A stretch of 64,000 bases of DNA from Opitutales bacterium (GTDB taxonomy: Bacteria; Verrucomicrobiota; Verrucomicrobiia; Opitutales; Oceanipulchritudinaceae), in contig JAFGCZ010000006.1 of assembly GCA_016932335.1 (NCBI GenBank), positions 124,001 through 188,000 of the forward strand, in the 5' to 3' direction. How positions within the stretch are numbered: position 1 is the stretch's first letter; every line of letters starts with the position of its first letter. This document shows positions 46,598-55,842 of this stretch, piece by piece. The notes beneath the pieces are model-generated. The model made no database searches. It saw only the letters and a program-made list of their open reading frames with translations, and had not been told where the DNA came from. The translations under genes and the position numbers were made by a program.

Positions 46598-47475
46598 CCG
46601 CAGAGAATGCCGATCAGTGGGCCGATTTTGTGACGGAAATTCACCTCACCCAAGAGCAGGAATCCACTGGAAAAGACGATCAGAACACTCCCCCGGCGAA
46701 TCGGAGAGAGCACCGAAACCAGCGCTTCCGGCTCTTTCAACGCTAGAAAATAGGCAAAGTCGGCTATCAGCAGGCAGACGGCAATCGCCGGAATCGTCCA
46801 GCGCCACTCAAAGTCTTTGCGCTCCCACAGGCGGAATTTCCAGCCCAGATAGAGCGGCGTCATAAACAGTACCAGATAAACAGAGAACCAGGCCTGCACT
46901 GTGGCGGCACTGAACCCGGCATGGGCCAGCAGAAATTTATCATAGAGCCCGCTGCCGGCTCCGATGAGGGTAGCCAGCACCATCAGCCATACCCAGTGGT
47001 TGCTGCGAAAGTGGATGCCTTCCTTGCGTCCGGCCAGAGAGAACCAGGCAAAACAGATTAGGGTTACGGCAATACCCGCCCATTGCATCCCCGAAGGGCG
47101 TTCACTCAGCAATACCAGTGCCCCCAGCAGTGTCCAGAAAGGGCTGGTGGCCCGAATGGGTCCGGCAATGGACACCGGCAGGTGCTTCAGCGCAAAATAG
47201 GAGCAAATCCAGCTGCTGCCCACAATGCAGGCTTTCAGAAAAAGCTGCAGGTGTTGCCCCGAGTCCAACGGGTCCACATAAAGCAGCCCCAGTAAAGACG
47301 GATCGGCGGTTCTGGTCGAGTAAACGATCATGGGTAGCCACAGCACCGCTGCCGTTACATTGCTCCAGAAGAGCACTGGAAGCACCGCGTTTTCGTTGAC
47401 CGAGAGCTTCTTGACCACGTCGTAGAAGCCGAGAAAGAGTGCCGAGACCAGCCCCAGCAGCAACCAGGTGGCCAT
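46573..47475 (-). CDS. EamA/DMT-family transporter
   Basis: A 300-residue protein with ten predicted membrane helices in two EamA halves (start MATWLLLGLVSALFLGFYDVVKKLSV; SIAGPIRATSPFWTLLGALVLLSERPSGMQWAGIAVTLICFAWF in the first; ALVSVLSPIRRGSVLIVFSSGFLLLGEVNFRHKIGPLIGILCGILLIV in the second). The family exports metabolites; the substrate here is unknown. It starts one base after the end of the FMN-binding protein gene, so they form an operon. Its last codons lie in the 39-bp repeat that marks the RT insertion. Confidence 0.87.
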   Translation of the reverse strand: MATWLLLGLVSALFLGFYDVVKKLSVNENAVLPVLFWSNVTAAVLWLPMIVYSTRTADPSLLGLLYVDPLDSGQHLQLFLKACIVGSSWICSYFALKHLPVSIAGPIRATSPFWTLLGALVLLSERPSGMQWAGIAVTLICFAWFSLAGRKEGIHFRSNHWVWLMVLATLIGAGSGLYDKFLLAHAGFSAATVQAWFSVYLVLFMTPLYLGWKFRLWERKDFEWRWTIPAIAVCLLIADFAYFLALKEPEALVSVLSPIRRGSVLIVFSSGFLLLGEVNFRHKIGPLIGILCGILLIVST

Positions 47476-47850
47476 CTACGCTAACTGCTCCGCTCCGTTA
47501 AAGACTGCTTCAACCTTCAGTACCGCGATGGCGTGCACCGGCCAGGTGAAATCGGCCCAGCTTTTGGCGTGCTCCATTTCCGTGCCTTCCGGATGGTATT
47601 CAAAACTACCCTTGATCTGGTAGGCCGCCTGTTCTGTCAGAAAGAGAAAAGTGCCCCGGCTTCCGCTCTGGATATTTGCCCGGGTCTTGCTGAAGGCTCC
47701 GTCCGCAATACCGATACGCTCGTCGTCGAGCAAAGTCACGTTGGTGACATACACGGAATTGGGTTCTCCCTTGCTGTCCACCGTGGTCAGGGTAGGCGGG
47801 CAGTTGCGTTGCTTCCAGGCGTCGATAACGATTTGCGGTAGTTTGGCCAT
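47476..47850 (-). CDS. Pyridoxamine 5'-phosphate oxidase-like FMN-binding protein
   Basis: The 124-residue protein has the small split-barrel fold seen in PNPOx-like proteins: PPTLTTVDSKGEPNSVYVTNVTLLDDERIGIADGAFSKTRANIQSGSRGTFLFL, where the substrate/flavin strand and the KTRANI segment are typical. The true PNP oxidase C-terminus is absent, so this is a flavin-dependent or flavin-sensing relative, not PdxH. It is directly upstream of the transporter. Confidence 0.75.
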   Translation of the reverse strand: MAKLPQIVIDAWKQRNCPPTLTTVDSKGEPNSVYVTNVTLLDDERIGIADGAFSKTRANIQSGSRGTFLFLTEQAAYQIKGSFEYHPEGTEMEHAKSWADFTWPVHAIAVLKVEAVFNGAEQLA

Positions 47851-47873
47851 GTCTCTAGGTATTGAAAAGTGCT

Positions 47874-48113
47874 TTAGAGTTCACCCCACTCGTGCAGCAG
47901 AGCCTCATAGGCGGCAATCGTTGCCGTCATTTTCAGGTGGAAAAGCTGTCCGCGCCCGTCCAGATCTTGATCGATGTGCACGTAAAACGTATCCAGGTCC
48001 ATCTTCATCCGTTCCACCGAATAGCCCTGATCCTTTTTGCGCGTCAGATCCGCTACAACACTGTCGTAAACTTCGTTGTACTTATTTTCCAGAAACGCTT
48101 CGTGACTCTCCAT
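47874..48113 (-). CDS. Small acidic protein, unknown
   Basis: A 79-residue protein from ATG 48113 (MESHEAFLENKYNEVYDSVVADLTRKKDQGYSVERMKMDLDTFYVHIDQDLDGRG...); the frame is open 13 codons further up without a better start. It is acidic, helical and has no cysteines or signal. I do not recognise it. It lies 23 bp upstream of the FMN-binding gene on the same strand, so it is probably the first gene of that operon. Conserved residues such as Y..H and W near the end suggest a real protein. Confidence 0.55.
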   Translation of the reverse strand: MESHEAFLENKYNEVYDSVVADLTRKKDQGYSVERMKMDLDTFYVHIDQDLDGRGQLFHLKMTATIAAYEALLHEWGEL

Positions 48114-48184
48114 AACGCAGCCTAAAGAATACGCTTCCCCGAACCGGAGCAATCCAAAACGTTAAAAGACACTTCCGCGCCCTT

Positions 48185-49405
48185 TTACAGAGGCATATCC
48201 GGACCAAAGTCGCCCGGTAGCTGACCATTCGCTTTTCCGGAAATATAAATCGAGCGCGAGGGGAAGGCGATGGAAAGCCCGCGGGCCCGGATGGCCTTCA
48301 TGATTTTGATGTTGATCCGCTGGCGGATATCCATGTGCTCCAGCCACTTCGTGGTGCTGGTAAAGTAATACACCAGAATATCCAGCGAGCTTTCTCCAAA
48401 GTCCGTAAAATTCACTAGAATAAAGTCCTGATTCACTCCCTCATCTTCCCTCAGCAGCTTGCGGATGTCCTCCACCAGCGCATCCATATCGTCGGGGGCT
48501 GTTTCGTAGGTAACGCCCACCACCTGTTTGATGCGCCGCTTGGGCATGCGCGACCAGTTGTTGATCATCTCATTGGCCAGCACCGCATTGGGGATGGAGA
48601 GCACCGTTTTCGGCCAGGTGCGCACCTTGGTGGAACGCAGCCCGATGGATTCCACATCGCCGTCCACCTTATCGCCTATCTGGATCCAGTCTCCCACCTT
48701 AAACGGTCTGTCCGCAGCCAAAGCCACCGAGGCGTAGAGGTTGGCAATGGTGTCCTTGGCGGCAAAGGCAAAGGCCGCACCACCAATCCCCAAGCCGGCC
48801 AGCACCCCGCCGATGGAATAGCCCAGGTTATCCATCACCATGGTTGCTCCCACGATCACCAGGAAAATTCGTGCCGCCTTCTTCACCAGCGGCATAAACC
48901 CGGCAATACTGCTGCCGCGCTGGTGCCCCATGTCGGCCACCGCATCGAAAAACACATCGCTCACCCGCAGCAGAGCCCAGAAAAGAATCAGCATGCTCAC
49001 CCCGCGGAACGCCAGCGTCACCAGCGTTTCCCAGTCCGCGGCCAGTTGCAGCATCTCCAGCGCCAGGTAAATGCCCAGTACCAACACAAACTGCGAGGCC
49101 GGATTCTTCAATGCCTCCAGCAGGCGGTCGTCATACGCCATTTTTGTTTTCTGTGCCAGCCGCTCCAAATGCTTGAAGGCAAAGCCCACCAGAAAACGCT
49201 TCAAAATCAACGTTAGCAGAATAATGCCGAAGCACAGACTCAACTGGCTTACGGTAAAGCGCCCCACCTGCTCCTGCATCAGCTCATCCAGCGTCAGGCT
49301 GTGGGGGGCCGCTTCCACGGCTTGTTCCGGCGATTCCTGTGCCGCCACCTGCCAAATCGGGCAACACAGGCAAAACAGCATCATAAAGCTTCTGAAAATG
49401 CGCAT
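48185..49405 (-). CDS. MscS-family mechanosensitive channel
   Basis: A 406-residue protein with a signal-like N-terminus (MRIFRSFMMLFCLCCPIWQVAAQE), four further hydrophobic segments and the MscS core. The pore-lining helix and following beta domain are clear (GVLAGLGIGGAAFAFAAKDTIANLYASVALAADRPFKVGDWIQIG), then the C-terminal part (FVNFTDFGESSLDILVYYFTS...IRQRINIKIMKAIRARGLSIAFPSRSIYI). Such channels open on hypo-osmotic shock in the inner membrane. It ends close to the small gene at 47874. Confidence 0.92.
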   Translation of the reverse strand: MRIFRSFMMLFCLCCPIWQVAAQESPEQAVEAAPHSLTLDELMQEQVGRFTVSQLSLCFGIILLTLILKRFLVGFAFKHLERLAQKTKMAYDDRLLEALKNPASQFVLVLGIYLALEMLQLAADWETLVTLAFRGVSMLILFWALLRVSDVFFDAVADMGHQRGSSIAGFMPLVKKAARIFLVIVGATMVMDNLGYSIGGVLAGLGIGGAAFAFAAKDTIANLYASVALAADRPFKVGDWIQIGDKVDGDVESIGLRSTKVRTWPKTVLSIPNAVLANEMINNWSRMPKRRIKQVVGVTYETAPDDMDALVEDIRKLLREDEGVNQDFILVNFTDFGESSLDILVYYFTSTTKWLEHMDIRQRINIKIMKAIRARGLSIAFPSRSIYISGKANGQLPGDFGPDMPL

Positions 49406-49589
49406 GCCTCGTTAATAAAGGGTTCTCTTTGCCTGAGGCAACAGAAAACCCTCCTGCTGGGCGCGTCCACCTGCTCCCTTTCGCAAAGAATCGCCGGCTC
49501 AGTGACTAAACAACTTGAAACCTCGCTCCGGGAGAGTTATCGTTCTTCTATATCATTTTTCTGATCTATTCCCTTTGAGGACTTTTTCC

Positions 49590-50000
49590 ATGAGCGACAC
49601 ACCTGCAAACGAACAGTCATTTCAACCGCTCAACCGTAGGAGCAATTCCATGTACCAGGTAACTTTCAGCGATCAAAGCATGCTCGAGCTCAACAAGCTC
49701 GAAATGGAGGACCAGCTCCATCTGGTGGACATCATCAGCAACATCACTCCCGAAATGCTGGAAAAACCCAAGGAACCCATCGGCCGTTTCAAGCGCGGAA
49801 AACGCACTTACTTCCGTGTGCGCGCCGGCGAATTCCGCTGCTACTTCGAAATCCGCAACGACATCCTTTACAGCCACTACATCCTCCACAAAAATACCCT
49901 TACCGACTACGTCTTCCGCAATAAACTCCCCGTCAAAGACGAACAACTCGTGGAGCAAAATCAGTCCTTCTGGCAATACATCGAATCCCTCACCAAGTAA
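49590..50000 (+). CDS. RelE/ParE-type cytotoxic repressor-like protein without visible antitoxin
   Basis: The 136-residue protein (ATG 49590 with GAGG upstream) has a RelE-like core: LEMEDQLHLVDIISNITPEMLEKPKEPIGRFKRGKRTYFRVRAGEFRCYFEIRNDILYSHYILHKNTLTDYVFRNKLPV. In RelE toxins the middle RxRxGxxR strand contacts mRNA in the ribosome. There is no small antitoxin ORF directly before or after. Related single genes that I recall from Opitutia suggest a housekeeping or altered function. It is followed by 300 bp of repeats. Confidence 0.6.
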   Translation: MSDTPANEQSFQPLNRRSNSMYQVTFSDQSMLELNKLEMEDQLHLVDIISNITPEMLEKPKEPIGRFKRGKRTYFRVRAGEFRCYFEIRNDILYSHYILHKNTLTDYVFRNKLPVKDEQLVEQNQSFWQYIESLTK

Positions 50001-50026
50001 CGGTGCCCTTCGTGGGAACCTCTTAG

Positions 50027-50058
50027 CTTCGTGCGCTTCGTGTCCTTCGTGGTGAACC
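50027..50058 (+). repeat. CTTCGTG repeat cluster, unit 1
   Basis: Three copies of CTTCGTG spaced by two bases, ending in GTGGTGAACC. The gap 50001-50306 holds no gene, only this and the two units after it. Confidence 0.7.
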
Positions 50059-50100
50059 CCCTCGTATTGTTCACACGAAGCCTCCACGTCTCAAAGAAGA

Positions 50101-50135
50101 AAACTTCGTGTAAATTGGTGTGCATTGGTGGTTGA
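50101..50135 (+). repeat. CTTCGTG repeat cluster, unit 2 (degenerate)
   Basis: Reads AAACTTCGTGTAAATTGGTG then a second ATTGGTG and GGTT: the same 9-10 base rhythm as the other units but with ATTGGTG in place of CTTCGTG. Confidence 0.5.
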
Positions 50136-50250
50136 AAAAAACCAATCGCCGGCTTGCGGTCTTCCTCCAGGCCTTCAACCAACGCCCCAAACACGCATTC
50201 CCTTGGATGCTTCGATCCTTAGCGCGAGATCTTCTCTTCTTACCCTCTTT

Positions 50251-50282
50251 CCTTCGTGATCTTCGTGTCCTTCGTGGTTACC
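50251..50282 (+). repeat. CTTCGTG repeat cluster, unit 3
   Basis: Again three CTTCGTG copies in a row, ending in GTGGTTACC; nearly the same as unit 1. It lies right before the stop of recQ. Confidence 0.7.
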
Positions 50283-50306
50283 TCTTTAACCTTACACCTG
50301 ACCGTG

Positions 50307-52427
50307 TCAGGAGTCACTTTTGGCGTAACCGGCAATGAGTGGTAGAAACGCGGGCATTTCCCGCTTGGCCTTCACTTTGCCGATGCCGGCAATATCCATT
50401 GCTTCTTCAATAGACAACGGTTTCTGCACGGCAATGGCCTCCAGCACCTTATTGCTGAAAATATAGAACGGGCGCACCTTACGTTTGGCGGCCAGTGCAT
50501 TGCGTTTCCGCTTGAGCAGCTCAAACAGTTCCGCGCTCCGTTCATCCAGCTCTGTGCTCTCTGTTGTCGGGCGTCGGGTGGGGCGCGTCGCACGGCTCTC
50601 GCCGGACTCTTCGCCCGGCCAGCTGATTAAAGCCTCCGCCTGATCGAACATTACGGCCGAGCCCAGCGGGGTCAGGGTAATGCGCGGGCTGTCGCTTTGC
50701 GTTTGGCGCAGTAAACCCGAGATCAGGCTGCTCTCCATCAGAGCCCTCAGATAATCGGGGTGCTTTTCCTTGAGGATACCGAACGTGCTCAGTTGTTCCA
50801 GTTCCAAACGCAGCACATCCGGCGTTTCCTCGCCCAGGAGCATTTGCAGAATGCGGGCTTTCGGGTGAATCGGTTTCCAGGTCGCCGCACCCAGACGCTC
50901 ACTCATGCGGGCCACCCCGCTCAAAAGCTTGCGCAGTGTGTCCTTTTCTTCATCGGTCGGAGCCCTCAGGTGCTTCCCGTGGCGCTGGCAACCGTCGCAG
51001 CAACCGCAGGGCTTGCTCTGTTTCTCTCCGAAATAACCCAGAATAAAGGCCTGTCGGCAGCCTTCTGCCTCGGCGTAATCAATCACCGACTGTAGACGTG
51101 CCAGATCACGCTGTTTCTTTTCCTGCAGCGCTTTGCGGTCTATGGGGAGTTGTGTGGCTGGCAGGTCCGGTGTCAGCACCCGTGTGCCCCGCACCCGCTC
51201 GCCGCTGATATCAAAGCGTTCGATAACCCCGCAATGCGCCAGCAGGCTGATGGCCGAGCTCACCGCCATCTCGTTCTTGCTTTCCACTTCTGCCGCCAGA
51301 TTGCGTACCGAAGCCTGCACCTCATTCTTTTCGTCCATGTGCATGCGCAGTGCCTGGTAGACATCGCGCAGTACCCCGATGTCAGGGTTGGAGCCGTCGA
51401 TAAAAAAGTCCTGCACCCGTCTGTCCGAGGTCCGGTAGAGCAATTCGCAGACGGCCCATTTTCCATCGCGCCCGGCGCGCCCGGCCTCCTGATAGTAAGC
51501 CTCCAGACTGCCCGGAATCTCGTAATGCACCACAAAACGGATGTCCGAGCGGTCTATGCCCATGCCGAAGGCGTTGGTGGCAATCACCACATCGGCGCCT
51601 CCCTGCATAAACAGTTCCTGCGCCCGGTGGCGTTCTTCTTCGCTCAACCCGGCATGGTAGACCGTCAGGCTCAAATCCATTCCCGCCAGCTCCTCATACA
51701 GGGCATCCACATTCTTTCGTGTGGCGCAGTAAATAATGCCGCATTTATGCCGTCGTATCAGGCTCAGAATCCGTTTCAGCTTATCCTTTTTGCGGGCTGC
51801 GTGCGTTACCCGGAAAGTCAGGTTGTCGCGGGCAAATCCTTTTATGAAATGCTGGGGCGAGCGCAGGTTCAATGCCCGGATGATATCCTGTTGCACTTCC
51901 GGCGTGGCCGTGGCTGTGAAGGCGGCCACCGGAGGATTCCCCAGCGAGGCCAGTCCCAGACCCAGCCTCAGGTAATCGGGGCGGAAATCGTGCCCCCACT
52001 GGCTGATACAGTGGGCTTCATCCACCGCTACCAGAGACACGTTGCGCTGTTTCAGGGTGTTGATAAAACGGGGATCGCGGAAGCGCTCCGGCGCCACATA
52101 GAGCAGGCGGCATTCTCCCGAAGCCATTCTTCGCAGTACCGCGCTTTGTTCCGTGGCGCTCTGCAGGCTGTTGAGCACCTCCGCCGCAATGCCTTTGCTC
52201 TGCAGGGCGTCCACCTGGTCTTTCATCAACGCAATCAGGGGCGAAACGACCAGGGTTATGCCCGGCAAAAGTGTTGCCGGGAGCTGATAACAGAGCGATT
52301 TTCCGCCTCCGGTAGGCATAATCGCCAGCACGTCTTCTCCGTTTAGTACAGCTTCAATGATCTCCCGCTGCCCGGGACGAAAGGCAGGCAATTGAAAATA
52401 CGTTTGAAGAGCGGCTTCCGGTGGCAT
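50307..52427 (-). CDS. recQ: ATP-dependent DNA helicase RecQ
   Basis: A 706-residue superfamily 2 helicase. Walker A IMPTGGGKSLCYQLPA (34-49), DEAH box VAVDEAHCISQWGHDFRPDY, motif VI QEAGRAGRDG, then the zinc-binding RecQ-CT (CRQAFILGYFGEKQSKPCGCCDGC) and winged helix, and a C-terminal HRDC domain (LFELLKRKRNALAAKRKVRPFYIFSNKVLEAIAVQKPLSIEEAMDIAGIGKVK). RecQ unwinds forks and recombination intermediates. A charged linker with GEESGESRATRPTRRPTTES lies before HRDC. It is transcribed alone. Confidence 0.96.
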   Translation of the reverse strand: MPPEAALQTYFQLPAFRPGQREIIEAVLNGEDVLAIMPTGGGKSLCYQLPATLLPGITLVVSPLIALMKDQVDALQSKGIAAEVLNSLQSATEQSAVLRRMASGECRLLYVAPERFRDPRFINTLKQRNVSLVAVDEAHCISQWGHDFRPDYLRLGLGLASLGNPPVAAFTATATPEVQQDIIRALNLRSPQHFIKGFARDNLTFRVTHAARKKDKLKRILSLIRRHKCGIIYCATRKNVDALYEELAGMDLSLTVYHAGLSEEERHRAQELFMQGGADVVIATNAFGMGIDRSDIRFVVHYEIPGSLEAYYQEAGRAGRDGKWAVCELLYRTSDRRVQDFFIDGSNPDIGVLRDVYQALRMHMDEKNEVQASVRNLAAEVESKNEMAVSSAISLLAHCGVIERFDISGERVRGTRVLTPDLPATQLPIDRKALQEKKQRDLARLQSVIDYAEAEGCRQAFILGYFGEKQSKPCGCCDGCQRHGKHLRAPTDEEKDTLRKLLSGVARMSERLGAATWKPIHPKARILQMLLGEETPDVLRLELEQLSTFGILKEKHPDYLRALMESSLISGLLRQTQSDSPRITLTPLGSAVMFDQAEALISWPGEESGESRATRPTRRPTTESTELDERSAELFELLKRKRNALAAKRKVRPFYIFSNKVLEAIAVQKPLSIEEAMDIAGIGKVKAKREMPAFLPLIAGYAKSDS

Positions 52428-52561
52428 CTGGACAGGTTTAGGGCCCCTCTTTTGGAGTGCAAGGTTAGAAAACTAGCTTAAATCTACCTTTAAAATAAGG
52501 AAAATAACCTAAAAATGATTGCATCAATATGCCATTTGTGCATGAATAGGCTTTAGTCCTT

Positions 52562-53434
52562 ATGTCTGTGCCACCAAGAATTGTCTGTTATGGAGAAACT
52601 CTGTGGGATGTGCTCCCTCAGGGCATTTTCCTTGGCGGAGCTCCGCTGAATGTTGCCTGCCACCTCGCCATGTGGGGGGTGCCTATTGCATTGATCTCTT
52701 CGGTTGGAAATGACTTTCTTGGAGACGAAGCCCTTAAGCGCTTGCAGACCAAAGGCGTGGATACCCGGTTTATCGGCCGCCAGAACAACCGCCCCACCGG
52801 CACGGTCAAAGTGCGCATCGATGCGTCCGGTATTCCCCAATACGATTTTACCGAACCGGTGGCCTACGATCAGATCAAAACCAACCGGCTGATGGTCGAT
52901 GCGGTTTCCGGAGCCTTTGCCTTTGTTTACGGAACACTCGCTCAAAGAGGGCGGGGCAATACCAAGAGCCTTAACGACCTCCTCCAATGCCGCGGCCCAT
53001 TGAAGGTTTACGATGTCAACCTCCGTCCGCCTTGCATGAACCGTTCCCTCGTTCTGGAGCTGGCGGCAGATGCCGATCTGCTCAAGCTGAACCTTGAAGA
53101 ACTGGCCTGGATTATGGATACCGGCCTGCAATACATTTCCCTGCCGGCGGCTACCAAAGCTATCTCCGAAAAAACGGAAACAACCCGCATCTGTGTCACT
53201 CTCGGCGATCAGGGCGTCTTCTATTACGATTCCGGAAGAACCTGGCAGGTGCCGGCCCCACCTGTGGAGGTGCGCGATACCGTTGGCGCCGGAGATGCCT
53301 TCCTTGCCAAGCTGCTTTACGGGCTTATGCTGCAAATGACCGTTGACGAAATGCTCTCCGACAGCTGCGCCTACGGGGCTTCTGTGGCGGCAATCAATGG
53401 CGCTTTACCTGTAGCCGAAATGGTTGCTCTCTGA
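52562..53434 (+). CDS. PfkB-family carbohydrate kinase (fructokinase-like)
   Basis: The 290-residue protein has the two PfkB patterns: GGAPLNVACHLAMWGVPIALISSVGNDFLGDEALKRL near the start and DTVGAGDAFLAKLLYG (about residues 239-254) with the catalytic aspartate. The family phosphorylates sugars or nucleosides; the N-terminus (CYGETLWDVLPQGIFLGGAP) is close to bacterial fructokinases. The exact sugar is not certain. The ATG at 52562 has no good ribosome binding site. It stands alone between recQ (divergent) and the SulP gene. Confidence 0.87.
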   Translation: MSVPPRIVCYGETLWDVLPQGIFLGGAPLNVACHLAMWGVPIALISSVGNDFLGDEALKRLQTKGVDTRFIGRQNNRPTGTVKVRIDASGIPQYDFTEPVAYDQIKTNRLMVDAVSGAFAFVYGTLAQRGRGNTKSLNDLLQCRGPLKVYDVNLRPPCMNRSLVLELAADADLLKLNLEELAWIMDTGLQYISLPAATKAISEKTETTRICVTLGDQGVFYYDSGRTWQVPAPPVEVRDTVGAGDAFLAKLLYGLMLQMTVDEMLSDSCAYGASVAAINGALPVAEMVAL

Positions 53435-53518
53435 GGCTTTTCCCGCGGAGAATCCTTAAATGCAAAGTTGCCATTCCAGGCGCTTTAGGTTAGGTTTGTC
53501 TATTATCAATTCCGAATT

Positions 53519-55381
53519 ATGCCTCTGCCGAAATTGACCATTGACGATACCAGGCCCGACCCTCTTTTCAGTATTCGGCGGATACGTAACGCATTTAGCT
53601 CCGGTGGCGAACGATCGGGTTTAACCCTCTTTGCGCTCGGTAAAACCCTTAGGGAATATCGTGCTGCTTGTTTTGCTAAAGACCTCAAGGCAGGGTTCAA
53701 CGTGGCCCTCCTCGATTTTCCCCAGGGCATGGCCTATGCCATGATCGCCGGCTTGCCCTTTATGATGGGAATTTTTGCCTCCGCCGTGGCTTCTTTTGTC
53801 GGCCCCCTGCTGGCCAGTTCCCGCTACGTCATGCTCGGGCCTTCCAATGCCATTGCCGTGCTTACCCTCTCCGGCTTTCTCTCCCTGAATTTTACTCAGG
53901 ATCAAACCCTGGCCGCGCTGCCCCTGCTCTTGATTATGGTGGGCGTGTTTATGCTGGTGGGTGCCTTGCTTCGAGTCGCCTCCGTTATCAATTATATCTC
54001 TCGTACCGTCATCACCGGCTATATTACGGCTGCTGCTTTTCTTATCCTCTGCAATCAGGTTCGCCATGTGTTGGGCGTGCATATCGAACAAAGTGCCACT
54101 TTTTTTGAGACCTTCATCAATACCCTGAAAGCTGCTCCCGAGCTGAACCTCCCGTCCGTTGTTTTATCTGCGGTCACCTTTGCCGCATTACTGCTCTTCC
54201 GCAAGCTGATTCCCAAGCTGCCCTATGTAGCCCTGACTCTTGCCTTGATGACTGTGCTCTCCGTTTTTATGAACCGCTGGGGATACGCCGTTGAACCCCT
54301 CAGCCACGAGAGCCTGCAGGCCGGTTACTGGCCGCTTTCCATGCCTCATTTCAGCTTCGATATGGTTTCCAGGCTCTCCGGGTTGGCCTTTGCCCTGGCT
54401 TTTTTATCGCTTCTGGAGAGTGCCTCCATCGCCAAAACCCTGGCTGCCAAACAGGGTGATGCCCTGAACCTCAACCAGCAGATGCTTTCCATGGGCGTTG
54501 CCAACATCAGTTGTGCGTTTACCAGCGGTATGCCGGTTTCCGGTTCCCTTACCCGGAGCATGCTCAACTGCAACAGCGGTGCCCGCAGCCCTGTCTCCAG
54601 TATGGTCTCAGGAGCTTTGCTCACCGTTTCCGTCCTCCTTTTGGCCCCCTATATCGGCATTATTCCCAAAGCCGCTCTCAGTGTGCTCATCATTACCATC
54701 GGTGTTTCCCTCCTGAATAAAAAAAACATTCGCATGGTTCTGGGAACCACCAATAACGATGCTGCGGTTTTCATCTGTACCTTTGTTTCAGGGCTGCTTT
54801 TTCCCTTGAATATGGCCATTTACATAGGGGTTGGCCTCAGCGTTTTGCTCTTCATGAAGAAGGCCGGTAGCCCTTACATGGTGGAGTATGGCTTTTCCGA
54901 CCAGGGGCAGGAGCACGAGGTTACCCGCAGCTATGAACGCCCCGGCATTGCCCTCCTCCACGTGGAAGGAGATCTCTTTTTCGGTTCCAGCGATATGTTC
55001 CTCGAACAGGCCCGCCGCATGGCAGAAGACCAACAGTTGCGTGTCATTATCATCCGCCTGCGCAATGCCCATAATCTGGATGCTTCATGCGCGATGGCCA
55101 TTGATGAACTGCTCCGTCTGACTCGGGAAAAAGGCCGCCACCTCATTGTCAGTGGTGCACATCCCGAGGTGATCGAGGTCTTCCGCAACAGTGGTCTGCT
55201 CCAGGATATCGGTGGCGACAACGTCTTTGGAGAAGATCCCAACAACCCCACCATGAGCACTTGCATGGCCTTGAAAAGGGCTCAGGACCTCGCCGGTAAA
55301 GACCTTGAAGTTCGACTGTTCGTGTCTGAAAACAGGGCCAAAGAAGACGCTGCGGAAAAAGGAGAAACCGTGCCTGCTTAA
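53519..55381 (+). CDS. SulP-family anion transporter with STAS domain
   Basis: A 620-residue protein with 10 to 12 membrane segments and SulP signatures (FNVALLDFPQGMAYAMIAGLPFMMGIFASAVASFVGPLLASSRYVMLGPSNAIAVL, then LLESASIAKTLAAKQGD, SCAFTSGMPVSGSLTRSMLNCNSGARSPVSSMVSGALL). The cytoplasmic STAS domain is at about 455-570 (GIALLHVEGDLFFGSSDMFLEQ...). Substrates include sulfate, bicarbonate or dicarboxylates; I cannot tell which. The basic N-terminal extension is about 60 residues. Its stop overlaps the stop of the convergent MazG-like gene by 4 bp. Confidence 0.92.
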   Translation: MPLPKLTIDDTRPDPLFSIRRIRNAFSSGGERSGLTLFALGKTLREYRAACFAKDLKAGFNVALLDFPQGMAYAMIAGLPFMMGIFASAVASFVGPLLASSRYVMLGPSNAIAVLTLSGFLSLNFTQDQTLAALPLLLIMVGVFMLVGALLRVASVINYISRTVITGYITAAAFLILCNQVRHVLGVHIEQSATFFETFINTLKAAPELNLPSVVLSAVTFAALLLFRKLIPKLPYVALTLALMTVLSVFMNRWGYAVEPLSHESLQAGYWPLSMPHFSFDMVSRLSGLAFALAFLSLLESASIAKTLAAKQGDALNLNQQMLSMGVANISCAFTSGMPVSGSLTRSMLNCNSGARSPVSSMVSGALLTVSVLLLAPYIGIIPKAALSVLIITIGVSLLNKKNIRMVLGTTNNDAAVFICTFVSGLLFPLNMAIYIGVGLSVLLFMKKAGSPYMVEYGFSDQGQEHEVTRSYERPGIALLHVEGDLFFGSSDMFLEQARRMAEDQQLRVIIIRLRNAHNLDASCAMAIDELLRLTREKGRHLIVSGAHPEVIEVFRNSGLLQDIGGDNVFGEDPNNPTMSTCMALKRAQDLAGKDLEVRLFVSENRAKEDAAEKGETVPA

Positions 55382-55743
55382 AGCTCGGTGTATTTGGCGC
55401 TGTTTCCGCGGGCTTTTTCCACTGGATATTTTGTTGCGTTCTGCTGTATCTTTTCATGGATCGCATCACTGATGTCGATGCCTGTGACGTTACAGAACTC
55501 CAAAGCATAAATCACAATATCGGCAATTTCATCGCGGATTTCCTGTGCTTTCTTTGGATCTTTCATCGTGTGGTGGCTTGCTCCGCTGTCATTCCAGAGA
55601 AAACACTCCATCAACTCCCCGGCTTCCGCGGTCAGAGCCATAGCCAGATTTTTCGGAGAGTGAAACTGATGCCAATCACGCTCTTCCGAAAAATGCGTTA
55701 TTTTTTCCTTTATTTCGCTGAATGTGGTGCTTGAGTCGGACAT
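55378..55743 (-). CDS. MazG-like nucleotide pyrophosphohydrolase
   Basis: A 121-residue all-alpha NTP pyrophosphatase. The EExxE-type metal sites are visible: LTAEAGELMECFLWND (about 36-51) and IRDEIADIVIYALEFC (about 68-83). Such enzymes hydrolyse nucleoside triphosphates to monophosphates to clear non-standard or excess nucleotides. It is of the short single-domain type. It is convergent with and overlaps the SulP gene by 4 bp. Confidence 0.85.
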   Translation of the reverse strand: MSDSSTTFSEIKEKITHFSEERDWHQFHSPKNLAMALTAEAGELMECFLWNDSGASHHTMKDPKKAQEIRDEIADIVIYALEFCNVTGIDISDAIHEKIQQNATKYPVEKARGNSAKYTEL

Positions 55744-55842
55744 GCCGTATCTCCTTAATCCCTCAAAAATGATTTGTCGATACGATTTGAGGGAACGCTT
55801 CCCTGTTTACAGAAGTCTAAAAGCCCGTATAACATCTTTTTC

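Noticed and set aside
50027-50282. CRISPR array in the CTTCGTG repeat gap
   Set aside because: Repeats are short, spaced by only two bases inside units, the units are unevenly spaced and no cas gene is present.
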